This document shows, piece after piece, positions 32,516-43,279 of a DNA stretch of 64,000 bases. This DNA is from Isochrysis galbana. Its lineage: Eukaryota; Haptophyta; Isochrysidales; Isochrysidaceae. Location of the stretch: the NCBI GenBank assembly GCA_018136815.1, contig CM030941.1, positions 1,301,582-1,365,581 of the forward strand, written 5' to 3'. The notes beneath the pieces are model-generated. The model saw only the letters and a list, made by a program, of their open reading frames with translations. It had not been told where the DNA came from and made no database searches. The position numbers and the translations under genes are program-made. The stretch's first letter is position 1, and every line of letters starts with the position of its first letter.

Positions 32516-33908
32516 TGGTCAAATCTTTGGCAGAGTTATGCCAAGAGGAGATAGGCCTGGAGGTCACGTCGATATCAAGCATGGGTTGGTGGCAAGCGGC
32601 TGAACCTAGATGCCTCAACGTCATGAGCACTGCTGAAATGCGTTTGGGTCCGTATTGCTATTTTGCTGTTGACGAGGTTGACTGGCTCCTGGCTTTCCTG
32701 GGCCGTGCGTCGACGATTTTGTCGCCGCCTCAACAGTGGGGCAGAGAAGGCGTAGACATACTTGTGCTATATTGTGCTGTGGGTTTTGTGCAAATCTCAT
32801 AAAGACACACACTCTGCCCTTGTCATCGGCCTTTCAACATCGATTCTATATGCGCCATCACTGACAGATCTGCTTCTCTACTTCTTCTCTGCATTGATCG
32901 TTTTACTTTTGTATGCTGATAGCTAGATTCTGCTTCTTATCCGTCTACGGCCACTAAGAGTCGGGGCACCCTGAGGACGATGGACTACAGGATTCCGGGC
33001 AAGGGCGTGCTCAATAGCACTCGAAATGCAGCATTGGGGCAGGGGATGAGGTGCGTGAGGCAGCCGGGCGCCGTGCAAGGAGAGGGCTCACCACATGCCA
33101 CATGAATGAGCGCGGGTATGGGTGGTGCCACGCGCGGACGACTCGTTCGTAGGCAGCACGGTGTGCGTTTGGGGTTGGGCGTCGTGCGCACGACCGTGTG
33201 CAGCGCACCGGGGTGGAAACGCCTCCCCTTTGCCCGTTGCCCGTTGCTGACACACTCCTGATGTTATTAAAGTGGCCGATTATATTCAATATTACTTCAA
33301 TAGATCCAATGCTTTAATTAATCTATCAAATTGCTGATCAGTAATAATAAAAATCTTCAAATACAAATAGCGCACATGGCACCCTTGATCTAAATCAAAA
33401 ATTAGTGCTTGCGAAGGCACGAAAACGACCGTGGACATTCGATGGCTCGACCCAGCCCGTCCCACTTTCGACGGAACGCAACCTGCCCGACCTTCTGTGT
33501 ACACTTAAGAAAAGAGCACGAGTGTCTCATCTGCCTCAGGCTATGCTGAGCCGCAAGCGCGATGGATAGTATGGCAATTGCCAATTGCCAATTGGTACTG
33601 GGAGAGTGTCGAGACGATAATATATGGAACGGGTTGGGGACTAGGTTATGTCTGGCCACTGCCAAGTTGCCATGCACAAATTTTGTCAGAATCAGAGCGC
33701 ATTGACCACGGGCACAGGACCCCACCGACAAATGCTTTCGAAGTGAAGAAAGGGGACAGAGGAGCATAGCTCGTGACCCTGGGTGCGGCTTCGGCCCCTT
33801 CCCATTATAGCATAGAGCGCCACACGCAACGGAATATTGACCGAGCTCAACCAATCGCTCGATTCGACTTCAACCAATGAATGCCACGGAAACCGCAAGA
33901 GGATTGCC
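32516..33908. other. Intergenic, no gene recognised
   Basis: Contains an AT-rich stretch at 33260-33400 and one copy of the recurrent motif (33431-33482). No reading frame has recognisable content. Confidence 0.4.
33431..33482 (+). promoter_or_regulatory. Recurrent TTTCGACGGAACGC motif, orphan copy
   Basis: GTGGACATTCGATGGCTCGA.. leads to ACTTTCGACGGAACGC on the plus strand. Unlike the copies at 6630 and 39040, no plus-strand gene follows within several hundred bases, which weakens the promoter reading. Confidence 0.35.
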
Positions 33909-36202
33909 TCAGATATCTTGGCCTTGAGGGACATGCAGCAGTGGTGAGTAAGGCTGAATCAAGCGGTTTCCATAGGTCTCCCAATCGGTGATATTGCCTC
34001 GAAGCTGGTCAAAGGTCTCTGCGACGACATGCGGCCCCAAGAGGCCGCAAAGCAACTCAAAATACGGCTTCACGATGATGTTAAGAAACCCTAGCTGGCA
34101 ATCAGCAATAGATGTCGTGGCTCGGTCGCAGAAGCGTGAGACGGGCATGCCTAAGGCAGCTTCTAGGTCGCCCTGTCGGTAAAACTCTTCCATCACGGCG
34201 GCGGACCACTTGAGAGCAAGAGCGCTCGGCTTCAGCCCATTAGCAATGTCAGCAGCATGGACGAGGGCACAGAGGAGAAAATGCACATCTTCCCTAGATG
34301 CCTCTCCGCCGTGTCGGTCGTTTGGTGCGAAGGCATTCGCACTGCACCGAGTTTTCAGCTTCGATGCGTGCTCAAAATGATAGCGCATGTCTGTTGCAAG
34401 GATGAGCTGGATGACAAGCTCACGCAGCTCTTTATATTCTTCCGCCGTAAGTTTAGCAATGAAGTTGTATTCATCCTGGGAGCAGGGACGTAAGCGTAAG
34501 AGCGTGCTGGAGTGCGGCCGCTGACCTGGCCCAGGGATCGCATGACACAGGCTGTGCTTCTTTGAGAATCGCACCTGTAACAAGATCCGCCACGCCGAGG
34601 CGATGTGATGTGATTCGAGAACGGACTGGTCATTATAAAGCACGGCCCATTCGTGCCGTGTAGCGATGAGGAATTGATTGTTCAAACCGGGATGGTCATG
34701 GTCGTGGATGGCAGCAGCCAGAATCGCTGCCAGTTTCTCGAGAGGAGTGAACAGCCCGATAATGGCCTCCTGCCGCATGAAGTAGGAGGTGTTCAGCATG
34801 ACATCCAAAGCGTGAACGCAATTGTGATACGGATTATCGCGGTATCCATCTTGGATGCGCCGAAAGAATGCTGCCATCTTTGGGACATTGAGATCGAAGC
34901 ATTCGATGAGGCCGTACGACTCCATAAGCTCATATGCTCCCACAACCAGCCCCGAATATCCGGTTTTTGCGTGGAAGTCGAATACGTCAAATCCCCAAGA
35001 GTGAATATCGAACAGCGCCTCTTGCGCTTGGTATGTGGCGAGAATGGCTTCGAGACGTTCTAGCTCGGCGCGATCAACCGCGCCCTCGTCGGCCGGAGGT
35101 ACTTTGTCCTTTCGCTCTATCTCACTGCTTGATGGCACGGCTGGCACCGCACCAATATCTTGAATACTGAATCGCACCGCTTTGACATTCGACCTTCGGT
35201 TGGGGCTTGTAGGCGTCCCTTCAGTTTCTGTTGGTGAAACCATCCCTCTCATGCCAGCCCGTCGCTTCTTTCGCGACCCGACTGTTGCCAATAGAAAAGC
35301 ACTCATCTCCCCATCAATCTTATCCGTCTTCAGCTCGATCGTGTAGAGCTTCTCGGCAACGATCAGCTGCATGATCCAATCAATGTCATCCGCCAACTTG
35401 TCGTTTCCAGGGCGAGCAGCCACTTTTGACTTCAACTGGCCAAGGAGCTCCACCACGCGTTCCGCAGGCGACGAGTTCAGTCGCAAATTCCGCGCGTGGA
35501 GGTGCTGCTTCCTCTGATTTTGGATCTTGTTCATGACCACAAAGAGGCGAAGGAGGCGGACTATTCGGAGGATACCCAGGAAGGATGTTCGCCCTTGGCC
35601 GTCGTTCATGACATATCGTATCTGCAGCCCGAATGAGACCAATACGACCACGGCGTCGAAGACATTCATTGGGGAGCGTCTGCACAAGATCAGGCGACAT
35701 GGCGGTTGCATAAGGCTGCAGTACGGTGGAATGCATACAAATTGCTGTTCACAGCCCATGCACACAGAGCCGCCCCATCTCGTTTGAGCAGCACGCACAT
35801 GAATGAAGGGCCGTATGCATAGAAGCGAACGCAATGCTCGAGCGAGAAGAAGGACAGGAACACAAGGTCAACATACAGGAACGCGGCAGACCAAGTGCGC
35901 ACGTCGTCGAGCACCAGATCGAGCAGCACGAGCAGCATGTAGAAGAAGACGACAGCGATTGTCGTCTTCTCCACCCAGATTCTCTCAAGGAAAGTTCGTA
36001 TCTTCCGACGGTATGCATACTCCGCGCTCGGCGCTAGTCCATCCTTCATCTCGGTCGATCCGACAGGCAGCGTCTGCCTCGCATGGGCCATCGTGCACGC
36101 CGGTAGACCGGCGAGGGAGCTGCCGGACCCGTTCGGACGGCCCTCCCGCCAGTGCTTGGAGAACACGCCAGAAAACCTAAGGAAAGATGAGAGAGAAACC
36201 AT
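33909..36202 (-). CDS. Voltage-sensor domain fused to a class I cyclic-nucleotide phosphodiesterase
   Basis: Exons are 36202-35799, 35679-34575 and 34475-33909, about 691 residues. The N-terminal third has four membrane segments: S1 TTIAVVFFYMLLVLLDLVL, S2 LYVDLVFLSFFSLEHCVRFY, S3 NVFDAVVVLVSFGLQI (joined by intron 1) and S4 ILRIVRLLRLFVVM with arginines every third residue. No pore segment follows, so this is a voltage-sensor module rather than a channel. A linker leads to a complete PDE catalytic domain: YHNCVHALDV, AAAIHDHDHPGLNN, ELVIQLILATDMRYHFE (across intron 2) and LVHAADIANGLKPS supply the metal and proton-donor histidines and aspartates. The enzyme should hydrolyse cAMP or cGMP at a membrane, possibly under voltage control (inference). 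All catalytic motifs look intact. Confidence 0.85.
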
Positions 36203-37383
36203 CTAGCGAGCGAGCGAGCGAGCGGGAGTGGTGTGAGCCCCGCCCCATTGCACCTCCCCGCCACTGAGCACGGGACACTGCGGACTGACACCGACGGCGA
36301 CTCTGACCAGTCAGGCGGGGCGCAACTTTGGGGCACCGAGATCCGCTTGGGCTTGTTGTGGTTGCTCCCGGCACCTTCTCAATTCTCAATCCTTCAATTC
36401 CATTTTTGACGACAGCTTGGTTAGCGGGTATTGTGTTGCGTCAAAAGTCCATGTTATTTTTGTTTGGACATGGCCCGTTCCCCTCAATGCTCAATGTCAA
36501 TGTCCATGTAATTTTGTTATGTTAGTCTCGTAGCTCGTACGTAGTTATAAAAAACCGTCTGAAGATTCAAGCTACAAGATACTACTTACTACTTACTACT
36601 TACTACTTACTAGTAACACCGGGGGACCCACGCCCATCGCCCATCGCCATCGCCCATCACACTCTGTCGTATTCTATACGATGATGGGTTTAACGTTTAA
36701 CTTCTGCCTCATGGCTCATGGCGGAGTTGTTCGTTGTTTGACTTTAAGCTTTAAGGTCTTGTTTTTGTTTTAAGCCGTAAGCCGTTCCTAGGCCGTTTTC
36801 CCCTCTTCAACTTTCTTCAAAAGTCAAAAGGGCACACATGCATGAGACTCATGACTCATGCTCTACGGCTCTCTTTAATGTTCAGTTTCGGTGATTATCT
36901 TCATCCATGTTCTGTAACTGTCTTTAGTGTTCGCGCTGTTAGGGTGGCCAGTTCTTTCTCCTTCAGTGAGATCTGATCGTGGTCGTGGTAGTTAGTCCGT
37001 CGCTCTTTGTCGGTTGTCGTTTTTCGCTCTCTTGTTGCATGTCGGCACATCGGTATAGGTATTCGGTAGCCGTAGAGCCGTCTTGAACACCGACGTCCAT
37101 TGGTCCGTCCAAGTAGTGTTAGTTTTTGCGCCATTTTGGTACGTTGATGTGTCTTCGTATTCTTGTGGGGTTTTTTTGTTTTGCGGTTGGCGGTTGGTGT
37201 CCGCTGTAGCTCCGTCGTCTGCATCGGTCATAAGAAAGAAGCTCTACCCTACTTGCTGCTTGCTGCTTGTGAACTTGGGCGGTGGGCAGTCGTTGGATCA
37301 GCTAGCCTCTGTCCTTCTACTCTCCTTCGTGTCGACCCACGTGTCGCGTCTCTAGTCTACTCGTGCTCGAGGAGCCGTGATGC
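36203..37383. other. Intergenic, no gene recognised
   Basis: 36203-36225 is a CGAG microsatellite just upstream of the phosphodiesterase start. 36585-36612 is a TACTTACTAC tandem run. The remainder is AT-richer than average and shows no gene. Confidence 0.4.
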
Positions 37384-37489
37384 AACTAAGTTTATACTTG
37401 GTTCACCCATGGCGGGGCACGAGCCCCCCCCTCTCTCCACTCCTCCCCCGCCATGGGGGAAGAACCACCCACTCTCCTGGCATGCCTGA
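37384..37489 (-). repeat. Family A 3' tail fragment (minus)
   Basis: AACTAAGTTTATACTTGGTT followed by the CGAGCCCCCCCC stem matches the tails at 42374 and 60124. The copy stops after about 105 bases and abuts a plus-oriented head at 37490. Confidence 0.65.
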
Positions 37490-38033
37490 AAAAAAAACTT
37501 CTTAATAGTCTCGCCGCGCGCGCGACCCTGCACAGTATCTACGCAGCCACGCCCGCTTCCCTTCCCTCCCCCTCCACCTGCCTTGCGGCTCGTCCCCTCT
37601 GTCAGAGCAAGGCTGATCTCACTCTTGGAGATTGCCTGCGAGGGCGCGCCGGCAGCTAGCGCGGAACGCGGTTCTTGTGGGGAGCTCATGGAGCTTTCCT
37701 CGGGGGTGACCACGGGCATGGTGATCGACGCACGACGCACGACGCACGCACGGAGCACGGTGGGCGCGGAAGTGCGGAAGGAGGCTTGTGGGAGGTGGTG
37801 GCAGGCGACTGGGGGTGGCTCAGGCGCGTGCTTGACTTGTATTGACTCGTTGACTCGGGGTATAGACTCGGGAACTCGGGGGGACTCGCTTGGGAACACG
37901 GTGGGACTCGACGAAGTTGCTACAAAAATCACTCACAAGAAACCAAAAACCAAAGTCCTTGGGCTCTGAAAACTAACGTAAACACTCCGGAATCATACGA
38001 TAAACAAACCCCTCCCCGCGCGGCGAAGGCTGA
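37490..38033 (+). repeat. Element head joined to a repeat shared with 55366-55802
   Basis: 37490-37598 is the family head (A-run, CTTCTTAATAGTCTCGCC, CG-run). 37599-38033 matches 55802-55366 in inverse orientation at high identity, beginning TCTGTCAGAGCAAGGCT and ending near the TCATACGATAAACAAAC block. Both contain TAACGTAAACA and an open frame with PVVTPEESSMSSPQEPRSAL on the minus strand here. The repeat's class is unclear; a retroelement leader/ORF1 region is possible. Confidence 0.5.
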
Positions 38034-38065
38034 AGTCGCGATCGCTCGTCATGCGCGAAGAAATA

Positions 38066-38108
38066 CGGAAAGAGAAAGTCGCGTTCCGTCAAAAGAGGAC
38101 CACAATCT
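38066..38108 (-). promoter_or_regulatory. Recurrent TTTCGACGGAACGC-like motif, divergent copy
   Basis: On the minus strand CTTTTGACGGAACGCGAC matches the core of the motif at 6630 and 33470. No gene lies directly downstream. Confidence 0.3.
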
Positions 38109-38334
38109 GTTTTCTTTTAAGTTATGAACAATATTGGTACAAAACAAGGCTGTGTATAGAAACTTTTTTTTAAAATAAAGTCGCCGTATACGAGATGTTT
38201 CGTTTACGCAGCACATGTGATTACTTGCAATCATTGAGCACGCCGTGCGTATGCGCATCGACTTCCCCCTCGCTAGGGCGCCGTGCGTGCGCATAGAAAC
38301 TTTTTTCCCTAAGGCCCACCTTAACGTAAAGTAG

Positions 38335-38760
38335 CCATATACGAGATGTTTCGTTTGCGCAGCACGTGTGATTGCTTGCAATCATTGTGCACGCCGTGCG
38401 TATGCACATCGGCTTCCCCCCGCGGGGCGCCGTGCGTGCGCATAGCAACTTCCAGGAAGGTGCACGCCGTGCGTTCACTCTTTTCGCGGGGGAACTCTGG
38501 GCGCGGAGGACGGGCGGAACAAAGTGTGATTGCGTTTCGTTTACGCAGCACATGTGATTACTTGCAATCATTGAGCGCCCAGAGTCCCCCCGCGAAAAGA
38601 GTGAACGCACGGCGTGCACCTTCCTGGAAGTTGCTATGCGCACGCACGGCGCCCCCGCGGGGGGTGCGCCGGTGCACATCGCGCCGTGCCCACGCACGGC
38701 GTGCACATGTGATTGCAAGTCATCACAGGCGCTGTGTAACGAAACATCTCTTATATGGCC
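38335..38760. repeat. Foldback (long inverted repeat) element
   Basis: Two arms are complementary almost throughout: 38343-38510 and 38575-38748. The inner 67 bases of each arm (38437-38503 and 38576-38642) are nearly perfect complements (AACTTCCAGGAAGGTGCACG against CGTGCACCTTCCTGGAAGTT). The outer ends pair as GAGATGTTTCGTTT against AACGAAACATCTC. The loop holds CGCAGCACATGTGATTACTTG, which also occurs at 38200-38235. A foldback transposon or MITE is the simplest class; no target duplication was identified. Confidence 0.7.
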
Positions 38761-38827
38761 AGTTTACGTAGTTGTGGACCGCAGGGGCTACATACACGGA
38801 ACGGGTTGACATGCGCGCGCACGGCGT

Positions 38828-39046
38828 ATCCGCGGGGGGACCGATGCACATCGCGCCGTGCCCATGCACGGCGTGCACCGATGTGATTAGCGAAGAAGCT
38901 TTGACGGCCTCTCTCTCTTATAATTTTAACCATATCTAATGTTTATAATTTTAACCATATCTCTCTTATAATTTTAACTACAATACAACTGTGGACATTT
39001 GATCGCTCAATTCGACTGATGTCCCACTATTGACGGAACGACACCT
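38828..39046 (+). repeat. Direct repeat upstream of the ankyrin gene
   Basis: 219 bases starting ATCCGCGGGGGGACCGATGC match 39968-40158. This copy has an extra 28 bases from local duplication of a TTATAATTTTAACCATAT unit. It contains the recurrent motif ending TGACGGAACGACACC (39046). Confidence 0.85.
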
Positions 39047-39164
39047 CACGGACTTGGTGCGGTAGGCGCTCGCACGCGTCCCCGGTGCGTGCGCCTCGGC
39101 CAGCTCGCCGTGCTGCAGCTATCGGTCGGTGGCCTTTTTTTTTCACCTCGCTAGGGTAGACACC

Positions 39165-39866
39165 ATGAGCACACCATCACGTTCACGGCTCTTCTCCTTT
39201 CGACACCGTGCGCCCGATTACCGGGATTTGCGCAAGGAACGCGTAGAACGCGAAAGAATCGTTAGGCGACGAGAATACATCAATCAATTTCGGTATGACG
39301 ATAAGTTTGTGGAGTACTGCCGGGAAGGCGACATAACCAATGTGCAAATATCGCTTGAACATGGTCAGGATCCCAACGCCAGGTTCGCCATGTCTAGGCC
39401 CATTCAGTGGGCGGTGGTCGAGGGCCATTTGGAGATCGTCAAGCTTTTGCTCCTTGCGGGCGCTGATCCCAACTTGATTTCGGATGACATTCGAAGCACT
39501 CCACTGATGGATGCGATCTGCTTCGATGACCGGGACGAAATTTTCAACCTCTTGCTTTATTTTGGCGCCAATGTGAACGCTGTGGACAACTTTGGGCGGA
39601 CGCCGCTGCATTACGCCGTTGGGTTCCCGCGGTACGTCAAGATCTTGCTTTCTCATGGAGCGAACGTGCACGCGGTCGACAAATATGGCCGCACGCCTCT
39701 CATGGAGTCGTGTATCGGTCAACAAGGCCCTGACCTACTCAAAACCCGCGCACAGCTGATGGTAAATGGTGCCAATTGGGATAACATCGACATATTTGGA
39801 ATGTCAGCGGGTGATATTTTGAAAAAACAAGAGAAGGGTGCGAAGGTGCGACAGTTTTCTTACTGA
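39165..39866 (+). CDS. Intronless ankyrin-repeat protein
   Basis: An open frame of 233 residues from ATG 39165. After a basic, charged N-terminus (RDLRKERVERERIVRRREYI) there are about five ankyrin repeats. The clearest are RPIQWAVVEGHLEIVKLLLL-AGADPN, STPLMDAICFDDRDEIFNLL-LYFGANVN and RTPLHYAVGFPRYVKILLSH-GANVH. It should be a soluble protein-interaction module. The gene sits between two direct repeats of about 200 bp (38828-39046 and 39968-40158), 125 bases downstream of the recurrent motif and 400 bases from a foldback element. That setting is more like a mobile or captured unit than an ordinary host gene. Many giant viruses carry such proteins, but nothing in the sequence proves that origin. 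Confidence 0.75.
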   Translation: MSTPSRSRLFSFRHRAPDYRDLRKERVERERIVRRREYINQFRYDDKFVEYCREGDITNVQISLEHGQDPNARFAMSRPIQWAVVEGHLEIVKLLLLAGADPNLISDDIRSTPLMDAICFDDRDEIFNLLLYFGANVNAVDNFGRTPLHYAVGFPRYVKILLSHGANVHAVDKYGRTPLMESCIGQQGPDLLKTRAQLMVNGANWDNIDIFGMSAGDILKKQEKGAKVRQFSY

Positions 39867-39967
39867 TTTTCCGCGATGATGCCCGTTTTCCCGCGCGTAG
39901 GGTGCGCATGGAAGTTTCCGCACGCCGTCCCGGATGCGCAGAAAAAAGGGTGTATTGTGCACGCATC

Positions 39968-40158
39968 ATCCGCGGGGGGACCGATGCACATCGCGCCGTG
40001 CCCATGCACGGCGTGCACCGATGTGATTAGCGAAGAAGCTTTGACGGCCTCTCTCTCTTATAATTTTAACCAGATCTAATGTTAAACAACTACAATACAA
40101 CTGTGGACATTTGATCGCTCAATTCGACTGATGTCCCACTATTGACGGAACGACACCT
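39968..40158 (+). repeat. Direct repeat downstream of the ankyrin gene
   Basis: This is the second copy of 38828-39046 in the same orientation, nearly identical apart from the shorter TTTTAACC section. Confidence 0.85.
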
Positions 40159-40391
40159 GAGCGCAAAACTACGCAAACGAAGGGTTCGAACTATCGTTAA
40201 AGAGAAACTCGTCCGCTGAAGCCAACGCGGAGGGTCGAGGAGAGGTCCAAACTCGCGCGGGGGGAGAAGGCGATGTGCGGAGAGACCTTCTAGACAAGCG
40301 ACGAGCAAGGGGCGACGAAACAAGACGCGAGACGCGAGGCGCGTGCCATTCGTTCTTCCTTTCTTTCATCGAAACCGCGACGAAACTAACA
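40159..40391. other. Unassigned sequence between direct repeat and integrase fossil
   Basis: No gene is recognised; the GC-rich sequence is probably still part of the neighbouring retroelement. Confidence 0.3.
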
Positions 40392-41330
40392 TTAAACGTC
40401 GGTGCCCCCTCCGCGAGGATCGCGAAGAAGAACGGACGAGATGGAGGCAATCATCGAAGGAACCGCGAGAGGAATCGAAGCGAGGGGGGGAACAACGACG
40501 GCTGGAGGAAACGAACCGCGCGCGGGGGAGAAGAGAACCTCGCGCGGGGTACCGTTGCAAGGCTCAGCTTCAATCCAACGAGAGAGAGAATCGACGAAAA
40601 CAATCAGCTTATCAAAACCGGAGCGGCCGGATACGAAATCGTGGGTGGGAGCCATCGAAAGAATATCGCAATAGACGACGTCGAAAGGATAGGATCCGAT
40701 AGAAAGACCGGATGGATGGGCGAGCGGTCGCGGTAACGGTTTGCCAAGAGTGCATTCATGGCACCCTCGAACGTACTCCGATACAGAGGCGGATAGGCCA
40801 GGCCAGTAAACTCGAGAACGAAGTAGGGTAGTCATCCTTGTCGCACCTGGGTGACCAAGGTGGTCATGGTGGGCGCGGAGGTACGTGTCACGAAGGGACT
40901 CCGGAATGTATAAACGAAGAGGAGCCTCTTCCGCTTCTGAGGAGCGGTAGTAGAGTAGGCCATCGCGAAGGAGGAATCGGGAACTTTTCTTCGACGACGA
41001 GCTAGAGTCAATCGAAGAGGAAGCTTTCGGAAGGATCGACTCGACTTCAGAAAGGATCGAGCTAGCGAAATCGTCGGTAGAGAGCGCTTGACGTAATTCG
41101 TCGGCATGAGGCACGCCCACATCGAGATACGAGGAGGTAATCGACTCCGAAGATTCCGATGCTTGACGAGCGAGCCTATCGTTTGCTTGTTGGCGGCGAG
41201 CGGTGAGGGTGGATGAAGTAACCGCGGCGGCGACTATGTCGTGAATTTCGGAAGAATCGGAAGAATGGACGTCACTCTCCTCGAGATGGAGAGGATCGTG
41301 ATCGGGCTCGAGAACAATTATAGTAACAGC
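40392..41330 (-). mobile_element. Ty3/gypsy-like integrase region (fossil)
   Basis: The minus strand encodes an HHCC zinc-binding motif (HHDHLGHPGATRM..CHECTLGKP) followed by the start of an integrase core (FDVVYCDILSMAP..DKLIVFVDSLSRWIEAEPC). That order is typical of Ty3/gypsy-class pol. Only this segment of the element is present; no LTRs were found next to it. It is a partial fossil. Confidence 0.8.
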
Positions 41331-41520
41331 AAAAACAAAATTCGAATCGCAAATTTCGAGACCAAAACCTGCAAACCTGGACTTGAGACCATGGGGAATC
41401 CGAATCTGTGTGTCTTGTGCGTCAGTGGCAACACGGGGAACTGTTCAATTGTAATTGTGAGCGCGTACCTTACACGAATATTCATGCCTACAGCCTTCAG
41501 ATGGGCAGGAATACAACACC
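41325..41520 (-). repeat. 195-bp repeat shared with 55010-55205
   Basis: The reverse complement is almost identical to 55010-55205 (start TTGTATTCCTGCCCATCTGA, end AATTCGAATTTTGTTTTTGC). It lies upstream of the integrase fossil here and inside a hAT element there. Its class is unknown. Confidence 0.75.
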
Positions 41521-41736
41521 CTCGTGCTCTACCTAGGGGCTGGGTGTAGTGGGTTTCTAGCGGCAGACGGTGTGTACCGATTCTCGACGGCCTGGTTCTC
41601 ACCTTCCTCCTGTGCCATCGGGCTACCGGCTGATGTGTGTTTGTTTTTTGTGCTGGGCGTCAGGCAACTGTGGTCATTATGACTAAGGTCTGTCGTCGGT
41701 TGGTCGGCTCGCGACTAGCGGCTAGGGGTCGCTTGG
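41521..41736 (+). repeat. Element head fragment
   Basis: CCTCGTGCTCTACCTAGGGG..CTTCCTCCTGTGCCATCGGG matches the middle of the 45604 head copy with scattered changes. It lacks the A-run start. Confidence 0.55.
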
Positions 41737-42300
41737 TTAGGCAAGACGCTCTGCTATGTTGAGGGCTTTCGCTACCAGTGATAGATTCGTGTTCATTACC
41801 AGGGCGCCTTTGTTGTTAGTTGAAAAGACGGGGGCGCTGAGGTCGTGTGGAGATTTGATTTTCGGCTTCCTTCCTTGGGTGGCCTTGCGCGTGCGTGCGG
41901 TTGAGAAATCGTCCGGAGGTTCACGACCTCTGACGAGGACCGTGAACCTGCTTAGAACTCTCTCGATAACCGGCACGTGGTGGAAGGTGTGATTTTCAAA
42001 TTCCACCTTGTAGAAGTCACCAATGATGTATCTCCATGCTATTAGGTAGAGGGCTTTGAGGCTGTCCGGCGTCGGGGAGTTCGGGTACGCAAATAGTCTG
42101 TCTTTGAGTTTTTGAGTCGTCGATCTGTCTTTCGCCGGGGTGTATCCCGCTATAGCTTCTATGGTTTGAAATATCGGGAGCGTGGACGGGCACCTAGCTA
42201 GGTGCGTCGAGTTCTCTCTGTGTTTCCCGCAGAGCCTACACTTTGTGGTGACCGCCGCTGTGAAACGGTTGCGCGTACAGGGGCTGAGGTTGAGGTTGAC
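41737..42300 (-). mobile_element. LINE reverse-transcriptase C-terminal remnant with zinc knuckle
   Basis: The minus-strand translation across 42280-41920 reads CRLCGKHRENSTHLARCP, KDRLFAYPNSPTPDSLKALY, LIAWRYIIGDFYKVEFENHT and RFTVLVRGREP. This is the best-preserved of four related LINE ends in the window. The CxxC-x7-H-x4-C knuckle is typical of several LINE clades. It is 5'-truncated, without polymerase motifs. Confidence 0.75.
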
Positions 42301-42373
42301 CGACGGTGCCTATTTTGAGTATTTTAGATTTTAGAGGAGCTCTAGAGAGGCTCTAGCTCTAGAAAAGAGAGAG

Positions 42374-43148
42374 AACTAAGTTTATACTTGGTTCGCCCAT
42401 GGGGGGGGCACGAGCCCCCCCCTCTCTCCACTCCTCCCCTGCCGTGGGGGAGGAACCACCCATCCTCCTGGCATGCCTGATGGCTTGCCAGGAGGCCACT
42501 GCCCTGCTGGCCCACTCTCCCACTGACAGGCACGCCTGGTTCGCTCGTTCGCTCGTCCTGGCCCCTCGTGGCCAGCCCATCGCTCCAACCCCCCCTCCCC
42601 CCCTGGTCGACAGGCAGACAGGTGCAGATTGGGGGCCCCTGAGGCTCAGGAGCGCCCGCGAGGGAGAGGCAGGGGAGGCCAGGGCCCAGCCCCAGCCTCC
42701 TCTGCCCCCAGAGCTGGCCTCCAGGAGCCTCCAGGGGCCAGGGGTCGCCAGGGGCAGCTGCAGGCCTGCCGCAGGCGCACCATCGCGCGTGCCGCAGGAG
42801 AGGGGAGAGAGAACGCGGAGAAGGGGGTGGGCGGAGCGTGAGCTCCGCTCACCGAAAAATAGGTAAGTCCCGCACCTGTTTACTGTTTACAGGATAAAAG
42901 TCGGGGCTGAGGCCGCCGCCCACTCGGAGACACAGGAGCACAGGAGGAAGGGGGGAATGATCACCGGGGGGAGGCGCGGGCCACCGGACCATATCTAAGC
43001 CCTTCACCCCTATCCCCCTAGTAGTGCACGGGGGGAGTCGCCTTATGGCGGGGGGAGAAGGGCCGGGGCAGTGGGGGTGTAGAAAGTTTTCCTACGTGAG
43101 TAGAAAGTAGAGGGTCCACGGCCGCGTGTGCGGTGAGACTATTACTAC
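42374..43148 (-). mobile_element. Family A SINE-like element, full length
   Basis: The tail AACTAAGTTTATACTTGGTT is at 42374-42393 and the head (..GTGTGCGGTGAGACTATTA) is at 43120-43144. The 11-base AAGAGAGAGAA flanks both sides (42365-42375 and 43149-43159), a probable target duplication. The right end lies about 130 bases upstream of the IspF start codon, so it may supply or disturb regulatory sequence. Confidence 0.8.
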
Positions 43149-43279
43149 AAGAGAGAGAAGCAGCAGCAGAATCGTAGAGTAGAGTAGAGAGTAGAGAACA
43201 TACTGCAACGTACAAGACGACGATCTCGCCCTGCGCTGCTGCGCTCGCTCGCGCCTCTCGTCAGTGCGCAGCCGGCGAG

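Noticed and set aside
36901-37231. 107- and 79-codon minus frames near 36901-37231
   Set aside because: No motif, biased Thr/Lys composition, and no support from splice sites or neighbours.
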